The translations under genes were made by a program, and so were the position numbers. From Thalassia testudinum (Eukaryota > Streptophyta > Magnoliopsida > Alismatales > Hydrocharitaceae), in contig JAZHRO010000055.1 in NCBI GenBank assembly GCA_037157565.1, positions 40,827,001-40,891,000 on the forward strand: 64,000 nucleotides of DNA, in the 5' to 3' direction. Below are positions 1-11,437 of the stretch, one piece after another (position 1 is the first letter of the stretch; each line of letters begins with the position of its first letter). The notes under the pieces were generated by a model, which worked only from the letters and a program-made list of their open reading frames with translations, was not told the origin of the DNA and ran no database searches.

Positions 1-2448
1 CGTGCTAATCTCAATCAAAACATAAATGAGCACAATTAATGATAACAATTACTCAAAACTAATATTTAATATAACACATGAGTATATCAAGAGTCTAATG
101 AGAAAAAAAAATATATCTAAAATAATGGTGATTTGAATCACCAATTTTTAGCTTAACACATATATAGCAATTACTAAAGAGAACCAAATGAATGAACAGT
201 GTCTCTTTCTACAGTGTTTCTTCTTTCTTTCATTCTTCAGCACGGCTCCTTCTTTCCTTAGCTTCTTCTTTGGCTTCTCTTCCTTCTCTTTCTCTTCTTC
301 ATCTACTTCTTTTCTTCTTCCTTTCTTCTTCTCAAGCATGGCCAAGGGTTTCCTCCTCCTTCTCAAACCTTCCTAGCGACTAAGTGTTCAGCCACGCTTT
401 AACACAAGAGAGCAAAACCCTCCCCTCCCCCACTCTCTCTTTCTTTCTCTCTTCCTCCTCTTCTCTTCGCTGAAACAAGGCAATCGGATTGGGTATTTGG
501 GTCAAGCGCATACCTAGGTCTAGGGTCACCGACGTGAAATAGTGATCGAGGAGTGTGAGGCTCGTGACGAGGGACCCGACCCCTTGTGTACTGGGCAAGG
601 GGTTGGAGGAAGAAAATCAACTTATCTGTGCATGCACGTCCTTCTCTTTACGAGGTGGGACTAATCCCACATCCTCTGCGTGCAATCGCTATGAGAACCT
701 CGTCCAATTGGTGCTGCAGATGCAGCTTTCCCACTGAATTGATGACCTGGAGACTTGGAGATGAGGATTCCGCACAACCCGAGAGTTTCTTCGACAAAGA
801 ATATGGCTTGAAGCTTGAAGAAAGAGGCCGGAGGAAATGGCGGCGACGGAGGTGGATGGCGATGAACTGAAACATGAAATAGGGCCTCACGGCCGCATTA
901 AAATAACGCAAGATGATCGCCTAAGGATGGCGAGGGTGGTCGGACGGAGTCGGGGTAGGACATGCAGCAGTGGGTTGTTCGGAGGCGTGCTTGGATGGTC
1001 AATAGGGAAAAATAGGTTAGGGCTTTCGTTCGTGGTGGTGTGGCGGAAGTGTAGGAAGTGGTGGCAAGGTGTTTGGTAGTGTGTAGTGTGTGGGGTACCT
1101 CGCCGAAGGTTCGATCGGAGGTGGAGACAAAGGTGATTGGCAGTGGCGTCGAGGGGATATTTTTGGACTTTGAGTGAGGGAAACTAACCTAAAGATCTAA
1201 CTAAACCTAACTGCCTACTCTAGGGGGACGAAGGAGGTAGAATTGGCACCAATTGTGGCTCATCGGCACCGTGGAAGGTGAATACTCTGGGGAGGGAGAT
1301 GTCGACAAAGAAAGGGGGAGGATGCTCTCGTGGTGACTGGTGAGGCGTAGAGGAAGACGAGGAAGGTCGCTGCGCTTCCAATTTGGCCATTGGAGGAGAG
1401 AAGGAAGGAGGTCGAGAAGGTCTGCTGGGGCGTAGGTCAGACAAGGTCGGAGATAGGGATTTGAAGAAGTTTTTGGCCCAAAACCTAGCTAAGGAACTAG
1501 GACTTGAAACCTAGGTCCTTTTATAGGGCGGGCTCAAGGAGGCCTTCCAAGCTTGGAAGCTTGGTGCTTACGCACAAGTAGGAGACCCAATCCTTCAAGA
1601 GATTTGTATGAGGATTTGGGCAAGAATTAAAGCCTAAGATGCAGCTCAAATTGTAGGGAAATCTCTAAGGAGTCTCCCTTCCAATTTTGGAAGGGATTCG
1701 CCAATCAATCAAGAAAAAATCCCTAGTCGAAAGTCGTCGGAGTAGGAGTTCCTCTGCGATAATGGAGGATGGACCTTATTGCAAAGAAGAAACAAACTTA
1801 GGGACCCATTTGTAATGAATTCAAAAAGTTAGGGGTACGTAAGTGATAAAAAGAGTCAAACTGGACTAAAATGCAAACTAGGTCAATATGATCTCCAATT
1901 GGACCCAAATTTTGGTACAAACCTAATTTGGATCCAAGAAATTTGTTGGTGAAGTCAAACTTTGGTTTTGACCAATTTTGACTGGTTAAATTGCAAAACA
2001 ACCCAAATTAGGATAAATATCTATCTAAGACTATTTTAGGTCAAAATGGGTTCGGATGGTCAAATCAAGGATGCAAAACCCTAGAGAATATTTTTAGAGG
2101 ATTTAAGTGAATTTTATCTTGACCAGAACCTCAGTTAATTAAGCAGGTCAATTTTTAGGATTTCTGATGTCATTAAATTCTTGAAATACGTGAAAACCTG
2201 TTTCTATATGCATGAACCCACTCATTAAATATTTATGACTATCTGACCTTTAACAAACCCTTGAGAAACCCATGGTTGTTTTGCATTCATGATAGGATGG
2301 TAAAATTATAGTTTTAACCCTGGTTTCTTATTATTCTTTTAGAAAGGATATGCAATGAATTACTATCTTCTGGCAGTTATGTAGGAGCATTTAATGATGG
2401 AATATGACTAAATAAAGCTAGATATGGCTGATGATGATGTTATCATCA
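1..2448 (-). repeat. 3' LTR of element A1 (gypsy-like, partial at window edge)
   Basis: This is a long terminal repeat read on the minus strand. Its 5' tip is at 2448, followed to the right by the polypurine tract GGCATGAGGGTA. Bases 1122-2448 match 12,381-13,718, the other LTR of the same element. Bases 1-500 match the reverse complement of the end of the A2 5' LTR (about 52,900-53,450). Comparison with A2 suggests that only about 100-150 bp of LTR lie left of the window. It contains a polypyrimidine stretch at 190-480 and a TATA box at 1514-1525 on the minus strand. Short open frames here, such as 148-383, are low-complexity or LTR sequence and not genes. Confidence 0.85.
1514..1525 (-). 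promoter_or_regulatory. Putative TATA box of A1 3' LTR
   Basis: On the minus strand this reads CTATAAAAGGACC. The same TATAAAAG-type site occurs at the equivalent place in every A-type LTR here: 12,773-12,784, 19,145-19,156, 36,647-36,654 and 59,892-59,899. Conservation across copies makes it the likely LTR promoter. Activity is inferred only. Confidence 0.6.
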
Positions 2449-2460
2449 TACCCTCATGCC
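2449..2460 (-). other. Polypurine tract (PPT) of A1
   Basis: Read on the minus strand it is GGCATGAGGGTA and directly abuts the LTR tip TGATGATAAC. It matches the A2 PPT (58,278-58,289), C2 (62,894-62,907) and B1 (5,501-5,511). It would prime plus-strand DNA synthesis during reverse transcription. Confidence 0.75.
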
Positions 2461-3742
2461 TAACTTTTGCTAGTCCCTTAGCAAAATCTTACGGAATTAA
2501 CTCAAATTCTAGACTATGCCTAGATGTTCAAAGTCCTAATTTTTTTTAGAAATTAGATCAGAATGCTAATAGTAGGCCTAGAGGTACTCAAGTACCAACC
2601 AAGATCCAAACCTGACTAGCTTTAGTCTCAGTCTACCGTGAAGGTTTCTAAGGCCCACAGGAACTAACCTAAGGTTTGTTGGACCCAACGGTTAAAGCAC
2701 CCGCGCTTGTAATATAGTTAGTCCAGGTTTAGTTTGCAGTGCATTTTTGTAAGAGAGAGGGATAGAAGAATTCCTGTATTTTTGAAGATTTTTCTCTCTC
2801 TCTTTTTTCTTTATTTCTAGCTTCGGATTGGCTCAAAAACACGTTCTGTATCGGATCCTTGTCCCTACCATCAATCCTCGCAGGGTCCCTGAAAATCGAT
2901 GCTTCAAGATAACACTGCCCATGGTGACCCTTAAAACCCTGGCTTTCGAGATTTCGGGATAATCTTGCCCATGGCATTCTGTAGCTAAATTTAGACCCTG
3001 GCGATCGAGATTTCGAGATAATCTTGCCCATGGGACCTGAATCAGCACAAGGTGCTTACGTGCCCTCGGTAGGATATTTAGCTATCCTAAGAGATGGGCA
3101 CCGAGGAGATGATATGTTATTACGCATCTTCGAGGGGAATTTCCCACCTCTCCATGCCGCGAACTCGTCCAAATCAACTTGTGTTGATAAGCCGCTCCTA
3201 ATCTAGGTAGCTTTTTCAGAACAGGATTAACGCATTTGCGTGATTTTGATATTAAGCGCACTAAACCAAACTGTGTATGGATTAGGGTGCTTAGGTTATC
3301 GAATCCCGCAAACCAGAGGTCAGTTAGGGAGGCCAAGTGATCCCTAAGCCTTAGACCTAATACTTAAGCTTCGCATTTTCCTTAATCTCTTGAGGATAAT
3401 CCAAATCTTAAAGTATATGTGAATTTTTAAGCCTAAAACAAGCCCAATAGGCCTAAGATCATCACTCATACTAATCTCTTTGTGTTTCTGTTATTCTAGG
3501 ACTTAATTCTTTTCTTTTGATTTGGTCTAGAACTTAAGTAGATTCCATAATCTTTTACTAATGACTAATCTTTTTGTTTCAAATTGTAGCTCCTTTTTGA
3601 TATTTTAAAATCACCTCCTTTTTTCTCAAAATGATATGCAATTAATCTTACAAAATTTCCTCCCATTTCCACTTTTTGTTCTTTTTCAATTTTTTTAGTT
3701 TTTTTTTATTTTTTTTTTTTGGAATATGTAATTTTTTTGTAA
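2449..3742 (-). mobile_element. A1 internal 3' non-coding region
   Basis: This is the minus-strand copy of the region seen at 57,000-58,289 in A2. It holds no credible gene. It contains about three tandem units at 2,880-3,040, each with CCATGG followed by a TATCTCGAA-like core and a TCGATNGCCAGGG-like end. It also contains a short inverted repeat around 3,070-3,090 (AGGATA...TATCCT). The same block lies next to the 3' LTR in A2, C1 and C2, so it is an old conserved part of these elements. It is broken at 3,743 by the insertion of B1. Confidence 0.75.
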
Positions 3743-3747
3743 GAACT
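3743..3747. repeat. Target-site duplication of B1, left copy
   Basis: GAACT here and GAACC at 11,433-11,437 flank B1. The uninterrupted relative in A2 (reverse complement of about 56,990) reads GAACCC, so the right copy is the original and the left copy has one transition. Confidence 0.75.
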
Positions 3748-5500
3748 TGTTGAACGCACGAGTTGCTGCGCTAACATGTTTGATTTGGAAAAACCTATCG
3801 TCATAGTATGAAAGCGAAGAACTCGTGTTCAACAAATAAAATTTATACCAGAATGAAAATCCTGGGTCGAACACAGGGAGGCGGATGTTTGATTTAAAAA
3901 CATGCATTTGTTTTATTTGTCACGAAGTAAATTAATTGATTAGAAATATCTTACTATTTGCAATAAATAGAAGAAAGAGAGAGAGAGAAAATAAGAGAGA
4001 GAGAATAATACAAACAAAAATCAAAAGAGATATAGAATGCACATGGAATTCATTATCGAAAGGATTGTTCATTACACTAAATATTATGACTAGAAAGCGG
4101 GAAAATGATTACACTAGAAAGTAGTAAATCTATTCTAGAAAGCAGTAAAATGAATGGGGAGAGAGAAATCCTCCTCGATGGTCGCTTGGAGGATGAGCTG
4201 GACGGGACGACACTTGGACGAAGGAGGACGAAGTGGAAGAACGGGAACGAGGCAGCACGTCATCATCGTCGCAGGATCCGCTTCCGAAAGGGGATGAAAA
4301 ATTGACTTTATCTCACGAGAAGCATCCCAGGTGTGGGACAAGCTTCTCTTGAGCTTTGGAGAGGTAGAGAAGAGAAGGAAGAGATGTGAATTTCATGTGG
4401 AGGGGGTCTCCTTTTATAGTTGCAAGGAGTGGGGGCAATTTGGTCATTACAACTCTAAAAAATTAAATCAGGGGTCTTTAGTGACGGATAAAACCATCAC
4501 TAAAGCCCCATCGTGGGCGTAGTGGGGGCGGTGCACGCGCGCCCGCTCACCTTCTTCGCACATAACGCACGCACACGTCCAGCTGATCTCACGATCGGAT
4601 GGCTTGCGCGCCCGCTCACCTTCTTCGCACGTAACGCACACACACGTCCAGCTGATCTCACGATCGGACGGCTTAAATCATGCTACCGCCCACCTCCTTT
4701 GCATGCCTGCCTGCGTGCGATTTCGCGTCACGCGCAGGCGTACGATAGAGCGTGGGGCGGATTGGGTGCCCACAGCCGCTCGATCATGATCGAGCGATCG
4801 CGGAGCCGCTCACCCACACCTCAATTGCCTCTTGCGCAAGCTCGAACCCACACTAGTGCCTCGTGATAAGGTGTTCGCCTGCTACGCTACGTCGTCGAGA
4901 TGGTCGTGTGGATGAATTCAGGCGCGTGCATCCACAACCGTTGGATGCACATCCAACGGTGGAGAAGCGACGCTCTGATTGAAGAGGAGAAGGTGCGGCG
5001 GGTGTTTCGGCCGGTTGGGCGGCTGAGATGGCACCACGTGGCGCCATTTGAGCCGTCCATCTTTTGGATGATGTAGATGGTGCCACAATTGTCGGATTGA
5101 GTCGATTTTCGCGTCGTTAGGCTACGATCGTCGATCCGAATCCATCCGTGCGGTCAGATTTGTTGTTTGAAGTGTGGATTCACACCATCTTGGACCTTGA
5201 TATTTTAGGGTTCCCCGATCTCTATCTGATGCTACAGATGTTTGATTAGAGCGATCTTGGAGTCGTTGAACTCCAATCGTCGCCCTGATCACATCTGTAT
5301 GGTTGGATCTTCGATCCGAGGCCCCAATAAAAAGTTTACCCTGTCCATAAACAAAAGGAGACAATTAACCTCCATTTTATTCAAACTACTATAAATGCAA
5401 GATGATGCATGTTATGTAATATTTATAGTATGCAATGCAATCCTATGCTTAAGAACTTGCATAAATAGACATCTTAAGTAGTGTAAACATGTTTACATCA
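3748..5500 (-). repeat. B1 3' LTR
   Basis: The 1,753-bp LTR runs from TGTTGAACGC on the plus strand to TTTACATCA. It has a TATA box at 4,410-4,418 (minus), a GA-rich microsatellite around 3,972-4,010, and a perfect 20-bp palindrome at 4,777-4,796. It also has a 69-bp tandem duplication at about 4,536-4,673 that the 5' LTR lacks. It has two units of a 21-bp repeat at about 4,116-4,150, where the 5' LTR has three. The LTR pair differs by many C-to-T type changes and these repeat-number changes, so the insertion is not recent. Confidence 0.85.
4410..4418 (-). promoter_or_regulatory. Putative TATA box, B1 3' LTR
   Basis: It reads ACTATAAAAGGAG on the minus strand. An identical site is in the 5' LTR at 10,414-10,422, which would be the functional promoter for a full-length transcript. 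Confidence 0.6.
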
Positions 5501-5511
5501 TACCCCATGCC
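5501..5511 (-). other. PPT of B1
   Basis: GGCATGGGGTA on the minus strand lies directly against the LTR tip TGATGTAAAC. It has the same core as the PPTs of A1, A2 and C2. Confidence 0.75.
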
Positions 5512-7098
5512 TATCTATTGCTAGTCCCTAGCAAAAACTATATGCTATTTATAAAAGAATCAGGTTGGATTATTTGGGCTTGAGTTATTTTCAATCACTA
5601 AGAAAATGTCTACTTAGGATCTGAATTTTCAAAGACGCAACAGTGCCCGAGTATCTGCCAAAATGCAGATCGCCTCAAGCCCTCGCCTTATTCAAAGAAA
5701 ATTTTCTTTTTCTCTTTTTTCCTCTTTTCTAATTTTTTTGGATTTTCAAGTTTTAGGGTTTAAGAGTGGCTTTCTACTGCCATTCAACTCACCCAAGATT
5801 CAATGAGAACCCTAAGTTCTAAGCATCTTATTATGAATGTGATAGACTCGTTGACCGATAGTTAAAACAGACATCGGATTTCTATGCCTCTAGGTGACCT
5901 AAAAAAGAAAATTCTGCCTAAAGGTCTATCTTTACAACCGGTAGCTTTCTTCCTACTTTTATTTTTATAGGGTCAACACAAGGGTGAATCCAGTGTATAT
6001 CTCCCCGATTTATTCTACTTCTCCACTTCTTCCTAAGTGTTTTGGGAATTTTCAGTGCATTTATTGAGTTGGGTTCTGCACAACCGGTCGATGAGCTGTT
6101 ACCACCAACAACTTGCCAGCCATACTCGTGCGGCGAAGTGTGGCTTATTTCTTTTTTTCTTTTCTCCCTTTTTTTTTTAAGTAGGTGGCTTCCCTGGTCT
6201 AAGATTTACCTAAAGGCAGTAAAAAGAGAAAGGTCCAGTGACTGGGCTCTAGACAACCTACCTATGGGCTGTTACCCACGATAACTTGCCAACTATATCA
6301 CCTTAGAAGGTTCATTAGCTACCCAATTTCCATTAAAATCACCGAACAACGAGTCAGTGACAAGATAGTGTGTAGATGCTTTAGGTTTAAAGTTCCCTCA
6401 AATCAAAGGGTGGATTGATAAGTCGTGTACTTATCACCCAAACTTATTTACTCCAATTAAAGTGGAATTCAGATGGCGAGGACTCGAAAAACAAATCCAC
6501 ATTTTAATGGATACATGGGCTGATTAAGTCCAAAGACCTGAAGGGTCTTTGTGTTCAGATCATAATGTAATATTTTCTAAGATTGAAAATTTTCTTAAAC
6601 CCAAGTTCTCTTTCCTAATTCCACAATTTTTTTTTATAATAAAAGAAAATAAAACAAATCTGCGGAGCTGATGAATAAATTTAGAGATGAATATCCACCC
6701 CCCCATGCCTATTCAATGTAATGTCCTCATTGTATTAAAAAAATATAAAACAGAGTGGAATAGCGTAGAAAGTACCTGAATTGCGTGAATGTCAGGTCCG
6801 CTCCAAGATGAAAACTAAAAAAAACTGTATACGTGCTGAATTTAGTGCCTTCAGCTAGGAACACTATACAAAGAAGAGAAATAAAGAATTCACAGGTGTA
6901 GGTCAGAATCAGAATAAACAGAAGAAACCTCTGACCTGTCAGCAAAGGTCCATAGATGTGGACCAGATTGTGGTGCAGACCCATACCCCATAATCGAGAA
7001 TATCTCAGGTTTTGGACAAAAATTACCCAAAACCTAAAATCAGTATGTAAGCGGGGTCGAGCCTGCAATTTATGAGGATGCAACCCAAGACCAAAAAG
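5512..7098 (-). mobile_element. B1 internal region downstream of ORF
   Basis: This is non-coding sequence between the end of the acidic ORF and the 3' LTR. It holds a second PPT-like block (6,695-6,709, GGCATGGGGGGGTGG on the minus strand) preceded by AATGAGGACATTACATTG. It also holds a CTGAAGGCACTAAATTCAGC block near 6,833-6,855 shared with A1 and A2. The 118-codon open frame at 6,727-7,083 has no family match that I can see. Its first part (a GMGLHH-type tract) resembles the C-terminal end of the A2 ORF, so it may be a frame-shifted tail of the upstream ORF. Confidence 0.6.
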
Positions 7099-8751
7099 TC
7101 AGGTTACAGAAAATTCAAGCTCCAAAGGATAATCAATGAATGTGTGCTTGGGTTGGACATCCTCAGAACAGATGTCATAAGGGCCCTGGTTTGATGGTTT
7201 TAGCTTAATAGGAACCCTTTGACTCAGTCTTCTACTTCCTCCGGAACTTGCTTCCCAAATCAAAATTTCCCAACTCCTATCCTCCACATTCAGCATGTCA
7301 AAATCCAGGACCTCTTGCATATTAATCACCCCATCTGAAATCTCCAAATCTAAATGATGTGTCTGAATCAGAATTGACTTAGGTCTAGTTATCTCAAAAA
7401 TAGAATCATCGATAAGCTCAACGGGGTGTAACTGACAATCAGGGCATTGAATTGAATCCTCTAGAAAATGCAATTCTGGATCCGTAATGTGAGCCCCAAT
7501 AAGATCAGTTTCCTTAATTATTAGGCTATCAAATGATCTATCATATTCCTCAGGCCCAATCGTCTTACAAAAATCATGTTCTGTAAACTCACGTGAGACT
7601 TCGCAGATTGAATCTTCACCATCAGAATCAAAGAAATCAAGATCCGTATTAATGTATGTCTTAAAATCATCTGTCACTTTCTGATCCAAAGAGAAATACG
7701 TTTCCTCGTACCTTGGCTCAGGGATCTCAGGTGAAGAAATCAGATCATCCTTAATTGGTTGCTCTAATTCAATCTGGTCGGCCTTGTAACACGTGTCCTC
7801 CCCAACAGGTGCCTGAATGGGTTCTGAAATTGGCTCTCCTGAAGAGGGTTCATCTTAGGAATCATCCCATGATTGAATCAAAGCAACCACAAATCTCATC
7901 CTCAATTTCACTAACTTCCCAAGTAGAAACTCACCCGGGTTCTTATCCTTAACATCCTGGAGCCAATCCAATAAATACTTATTCAAATCATCAATCATTT
8001 CAATCAGGGGCTCCAATCTCTCAATGTAAGATATTGGCTGAACTTCTAAAGATTGTATGATATTCCTCAAGTTAGCTAGAACCTTTTCTTGAACCTGGTT
8101 ACCCTGAACCAAATGAGTTGGTTCAGGGTTGGGTAGGTTTGGGGTCAATGCAGGGGAATTAACGTGAGATTCGTTATATCCTTCCTGATAATAGGTCATT
8201 TCAGATTGTTCAAAAGGTGGTGATGACCTAAAGGCAATGTAATCAGAGGATGGGTAAGAATTAGTGTATCCTTCTTGATTGTAGATCGTATTAGGTTGTT
8301 CATGAAAGGATGACGATCTATAATCGATGTAGCTCTGAGAAGGATAGAAATCACAATCATAGTGTTCAGGGTTAGACCCTAAACACGGAGGTCTGGAACT
8401 GTATCCCCAATCCGAGTTATCCCAACTAATTGATGGTTGATTATAGTACGAGTCGGGATAATCGTTATGTTGAGGATAATTCAAAACAGGAGGGAAAGAG
8501 TGGGAATGCGTGTAATATGTGGAAAGATTCATGAGAGATGGGAGGAAGAAAGGTGCCCTACAATACAAACAATCAAACATGTCCTTAAGTGGGCTAGCCT
8601 ACAGACCTACAGACTCCCAAAACTCATCTTGAGATAGAGAAATGATTTGATCTACTTCTGTCTGTTTAATCAAACCAGTTAGAAGGAGGGACTGGGGAGA
8701 AGGTTCTTCCTTCGGCTTGTGCCTCCAGTTCCTAGTGTAACCCTCAGCCAT
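7099..8751 (-). pseudogene. Unrecognised acidic ORF of B1, two in-frame stops
   Basis: Starting at ATG 8,749-8,751, one reading frame stays in register for 551 codons to the stop at 7,099. It is broken only by TAG at 8,599-8,601 and TAA at 7,855-7,857, with no frameshift. The N-terminus is basic and short. The first half is rich in Y, S, P, N and Q with repeated YNQEGY / YYQEGY motifs. A helical stretch follows (residues about 200-280, NLRNIIQSLEVQPISYIERL). The C-terminal half is very acidic, with many D, E, S and I. I recognise no gag, zinc knuckle, protease or pol motif. The design resembles the ORF of A2 (54,729-56,552). The gene is the only coding content of this element; its function is unknown. 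Confidence 0.65.
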
Positions 8752-9694
8752 GATCATTTCATTCTACTCCCTTAGCTAGACATCGGATTGAACAGTAGAA
8801 ACAGACTAATCGAAAATAATCTCGTTCCGGGCTCTGAAGAGCAAGTCGAATCCTTAAGGCCAACGTCTACTCTATTTTATTTAGGGTTAGCTTTGAATGT
8901 GCTTTGGAATGTGATGGGTCCTTTATCTAGGTTGTGCCCTTAATGATTGATTGATTTGTGTGTGCATGCACAACTAGTGCTTTTCAAGCAAGATTATTTT
9001 TGATGCAGTGAATTTTAGGATTCAAATCTTGCTTAGTAGCTTTTAGGATTCAACTTTAGGTGTTTTCAAACAAGTTTTGTTGGCACACCAGGTTTTAAAA
9101 GCATAGGTGAAGATGTTTTCCTTTAAAACTTAAAAGAATGTGGAGTGCTTGGTAAATCCCTAAGAGTTGAACCTATGTGGCAGCTACTTGATGAGTTGAT
9201 TTTAATTGAAGTGGTGCGACCCAATCAACTCAAACAATTGGCTTGTTGCACCACTTAATTAGTCACACAAGTGATTACCTAATCTGATTTCTACTCAATT
9301 ATTTGTTTGGATGTGTGTACTGGCTCCAAAGATCGGTTTATCGGTTGAGTTTGAAAATCAGATAAGGTTGTGTACCTCTGTGAGATTTTTTTTTATTTTT
9401 CTTTTTTTTTAATGTGGAGGTTGGGGCGGGTGTAGGTGTCAAACAACAAATAATCTAACCTTAGAGTTTATAAGAACACCTAGGTTGATTGATGTTTGTG
9501 TTATTATGTGGTGAAATGAAATCTAATGGGTGGGAGGTGGGGGATAACTTACAAAACCTTCCACAGCACTTTACTCCAATCTACCGCTTTTGCTTGTCTC
9601 GAAAGAGTACCTGCAATCACAATAAGAACGGAGAGAAGTGAGGTAAATGATTCGTAAGTTGTAAAAACACGAAGAAAAATCAAAGATTGTCGCC
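8752..9694 (-). mobile_element. B1 5' leader
   Basis: This is untranslated sequence of about 940 bp between the PBS and the ORF start. I see no ORF above noise. It has a T-rich tract at about 9,388-9,412 and otherwise nothing recognisable. It presumably contains the packaging signal, by position only. Confidence 0.5.
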
Positions 9695-9712
9695 TCTCCG
9701 GCAACGGCGCCA
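9695..9712 (-). other. Primer binding site of B1 (tRNA-Asp)
   Basis: On the minus strand it reads TGGCGCCGTTGCCGGAGA, three bases after the LTR end. This matches the 3' end of plant tRNA-Asp(GUC) except for one or two bases. Athila and related gypsy elements use this primer. A homologous site in A2 is at 53,559-53,576. Confidence 0.85.
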
Positions 9713-9715
9713 AAA

Positions 9716-11432
9716 TGTTGAACGCCGGGTTGCTACGCTAACGTGTTTGGTTTGGAAAAACCTGTCGTTGTAGTATGAAAGCGAAGAACTCGTGTTCAAC
9801 AAATAAAATTTATATCGGAATGGAAATCCCAGGTTGAACACAGGGAGGTGGACATTTGATTTAAAAACACGCGTTTGTTTTATTTGTCACGAAGTAAATT
9901 AATTGATTAGAAATATCTAACTATTTACAATAAATAGAAGAGAGAGAGAGAAAATAAGAGAGAGAGAATAATACAAACAAAAATCAAAAGAGATATAGAA
10001 TGCACATGGAATTCATTATTGAAAGGATTATTCATTACACTAAATATTACGACTAGAAAGCGGGAAAATGATTACACTAGAAAGCAGTAAATATATTCTA
10101 GAAAGCAGTAAATCTATTCTAGAAAGCAGTAAAAGGAATGGGGAGAGAGATATCCTCCTCGACGGTCACTTGGATGGTGAGCCAGATGGGACGACGCCTG
10201 GACGAAGGAGGACGGAGCAGGACAAAGGAGGACGAAGAAGAAGAATGGGAATGGGGCAGCACGTCGTCGTCGTCGTGGGATCCACTTCCAAAAGGGGACG
10301 AAAAATTGACTTTATCTTGCGAGAAGCATCCCGGGGGTGGGACAAGCTTCTCTTGAGCTTTGAAGAGGGAGAGAAGAGAAGGAAGGGATGAGAATTTCGT
10401 GTGAAGGGGGTCTCCTTTTATAGTTGCAAGGAGTGGGGGCAATTTGGTCATTACAACTCAAAATATTAAATCAGGGGTCTTTAGTGACGGATAAAACTAT
10501 CACTAAAGCCCTATTGTGGGCGTAGTGGGGGCAGCGCGCGCGTGCCCGCTCACCTTCTTTGCACGTAACGCACGAACACTCCAGTTGATCTCAGCCATCC
10601 GATCGCGAGATCAGACGGCTTAAATCGCGCTACTGCCTGCCGCCTTTATGCGCTCGCCTGGGGGCGATTTCGTGTCACGCACGGGGGTGTGATAGAGCGT
10701 GGGGCGGATTGGGCGCCTGCAATCGCTCGATCGCGATCGAGCGGTCGCGGAGCCCGCTCACCCGCACCCCAATTGCCTCTCGCGCGGGTTTGCCCGATAA
10801 GGCGTTCGCCAGCTGCGCTGCATCATCAAGATGGTCGCGTGGATGAATTCAGGCGCGCGCATCCACAGCCGTTGGATGCGCATCCAATGGCGGAGAAGCG
10901 GTGCTCTAACTGAAGAGGAGAAGGTGCGGTGGGTGCTTCGGTCGATTGGGCGGCTGAGATGGCGCCACGTGGTGCCATCTGAGCCATCCATCTTCTGGAT
11001 GATGTAGATGGTTCCACGATTGTCGGATTGAGTCGATTTTCACGCCATTAGGCTGCGATCGTCGATCCGAATCCATCGTACGGTCGGATTTGTTGTTTGA
11101 AGTGTGGATTCACACCATCTTGGCCCTTGATCTTCTAGGGTTCCCCGGTCTCTATCTAATGCTACAGATGTCTAATTAGTGCAATCTTGGAGTCGTTGAA
11201 CTCCAATCATCGTCCTGATCACATCTGTATGGTTGGTCTTCGATCCGAGGCCCTAATAAAAAAGTTTGCCCTGTCCATGAACATAAAAGGAGGCAATTAA
11301 CCTCCATTTTATTCAAACTACTCTAAATACAAGATGATGCCTGTTATGCAATATTTATAGTATGTAATGCAATCCTATGCTTAAGAACATGCATAAATAG
11401 ACATCTTAAGTATTGTAAACATGTTTACATCA
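9716..11432 (-). repeat. B1 5' LTR
   Basis: The 1,717-bp LTR has ends TGTTGAACGC and TTTACATCA on the plus strand. The TATA box is at 10,414-10,422 (minus). It has three copies of a 21-bp AAAGCAGTAAATCTATTCTAG-type unit at about 10,079-10,135, a perfect 20-bp palindrome at 10,724-10,743, and a 16-bp palindrome TGTAAACATGTTTACA at 11,414-11,429 next to the LTR tip. Open frames inside, such as 10,068-10,451 on both strands, are LTR sequence. Confidence 0.85.
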
Positions 11433-11437
11433 GAACC

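Larger units (their letters stand above)
3748..11432 (-). mobile_element. B1: complete non-autonomous gypsy-like LTR retrotransposon
   Basis: This is a full minus-strand element of 7,685 bp. The LTRs are 9,716-11,432 (5') and 3,748-5,500 (3'), with TG/CA ends and a TSD of GAACT/GAACC. The PBS matches plant tRNA-Asp (9,695-9,712) and the PPT is at 5,501-5,511. The 4.2-kb interior has no gag, protease, RT, RNase H or integrase. It carries one unrecognised ORF (7,099-8,751) and an approximately 1-kb untranslated leader. The tRNA-Asp primer and the GGCATGGGG PPT place it near the Athila/Tat group. It is inserted in the interior of A1 and must have been mobilised in trans. Confidence 0.85.

Noticed and set aside
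148..383. Phe/Ser-rich or Lys/Glu-rich frames on both strands
   Set aside because: They are translations of a polypyrimidine tract in the A1 LTR.
2729..3048. Frames with repeated MPWARLSRNLE-like peptide
   Set aside because: The peptide repeat is a by-product of the CCATGG tandem DNA units. The same units are non-coding in A2, C1 and C2.
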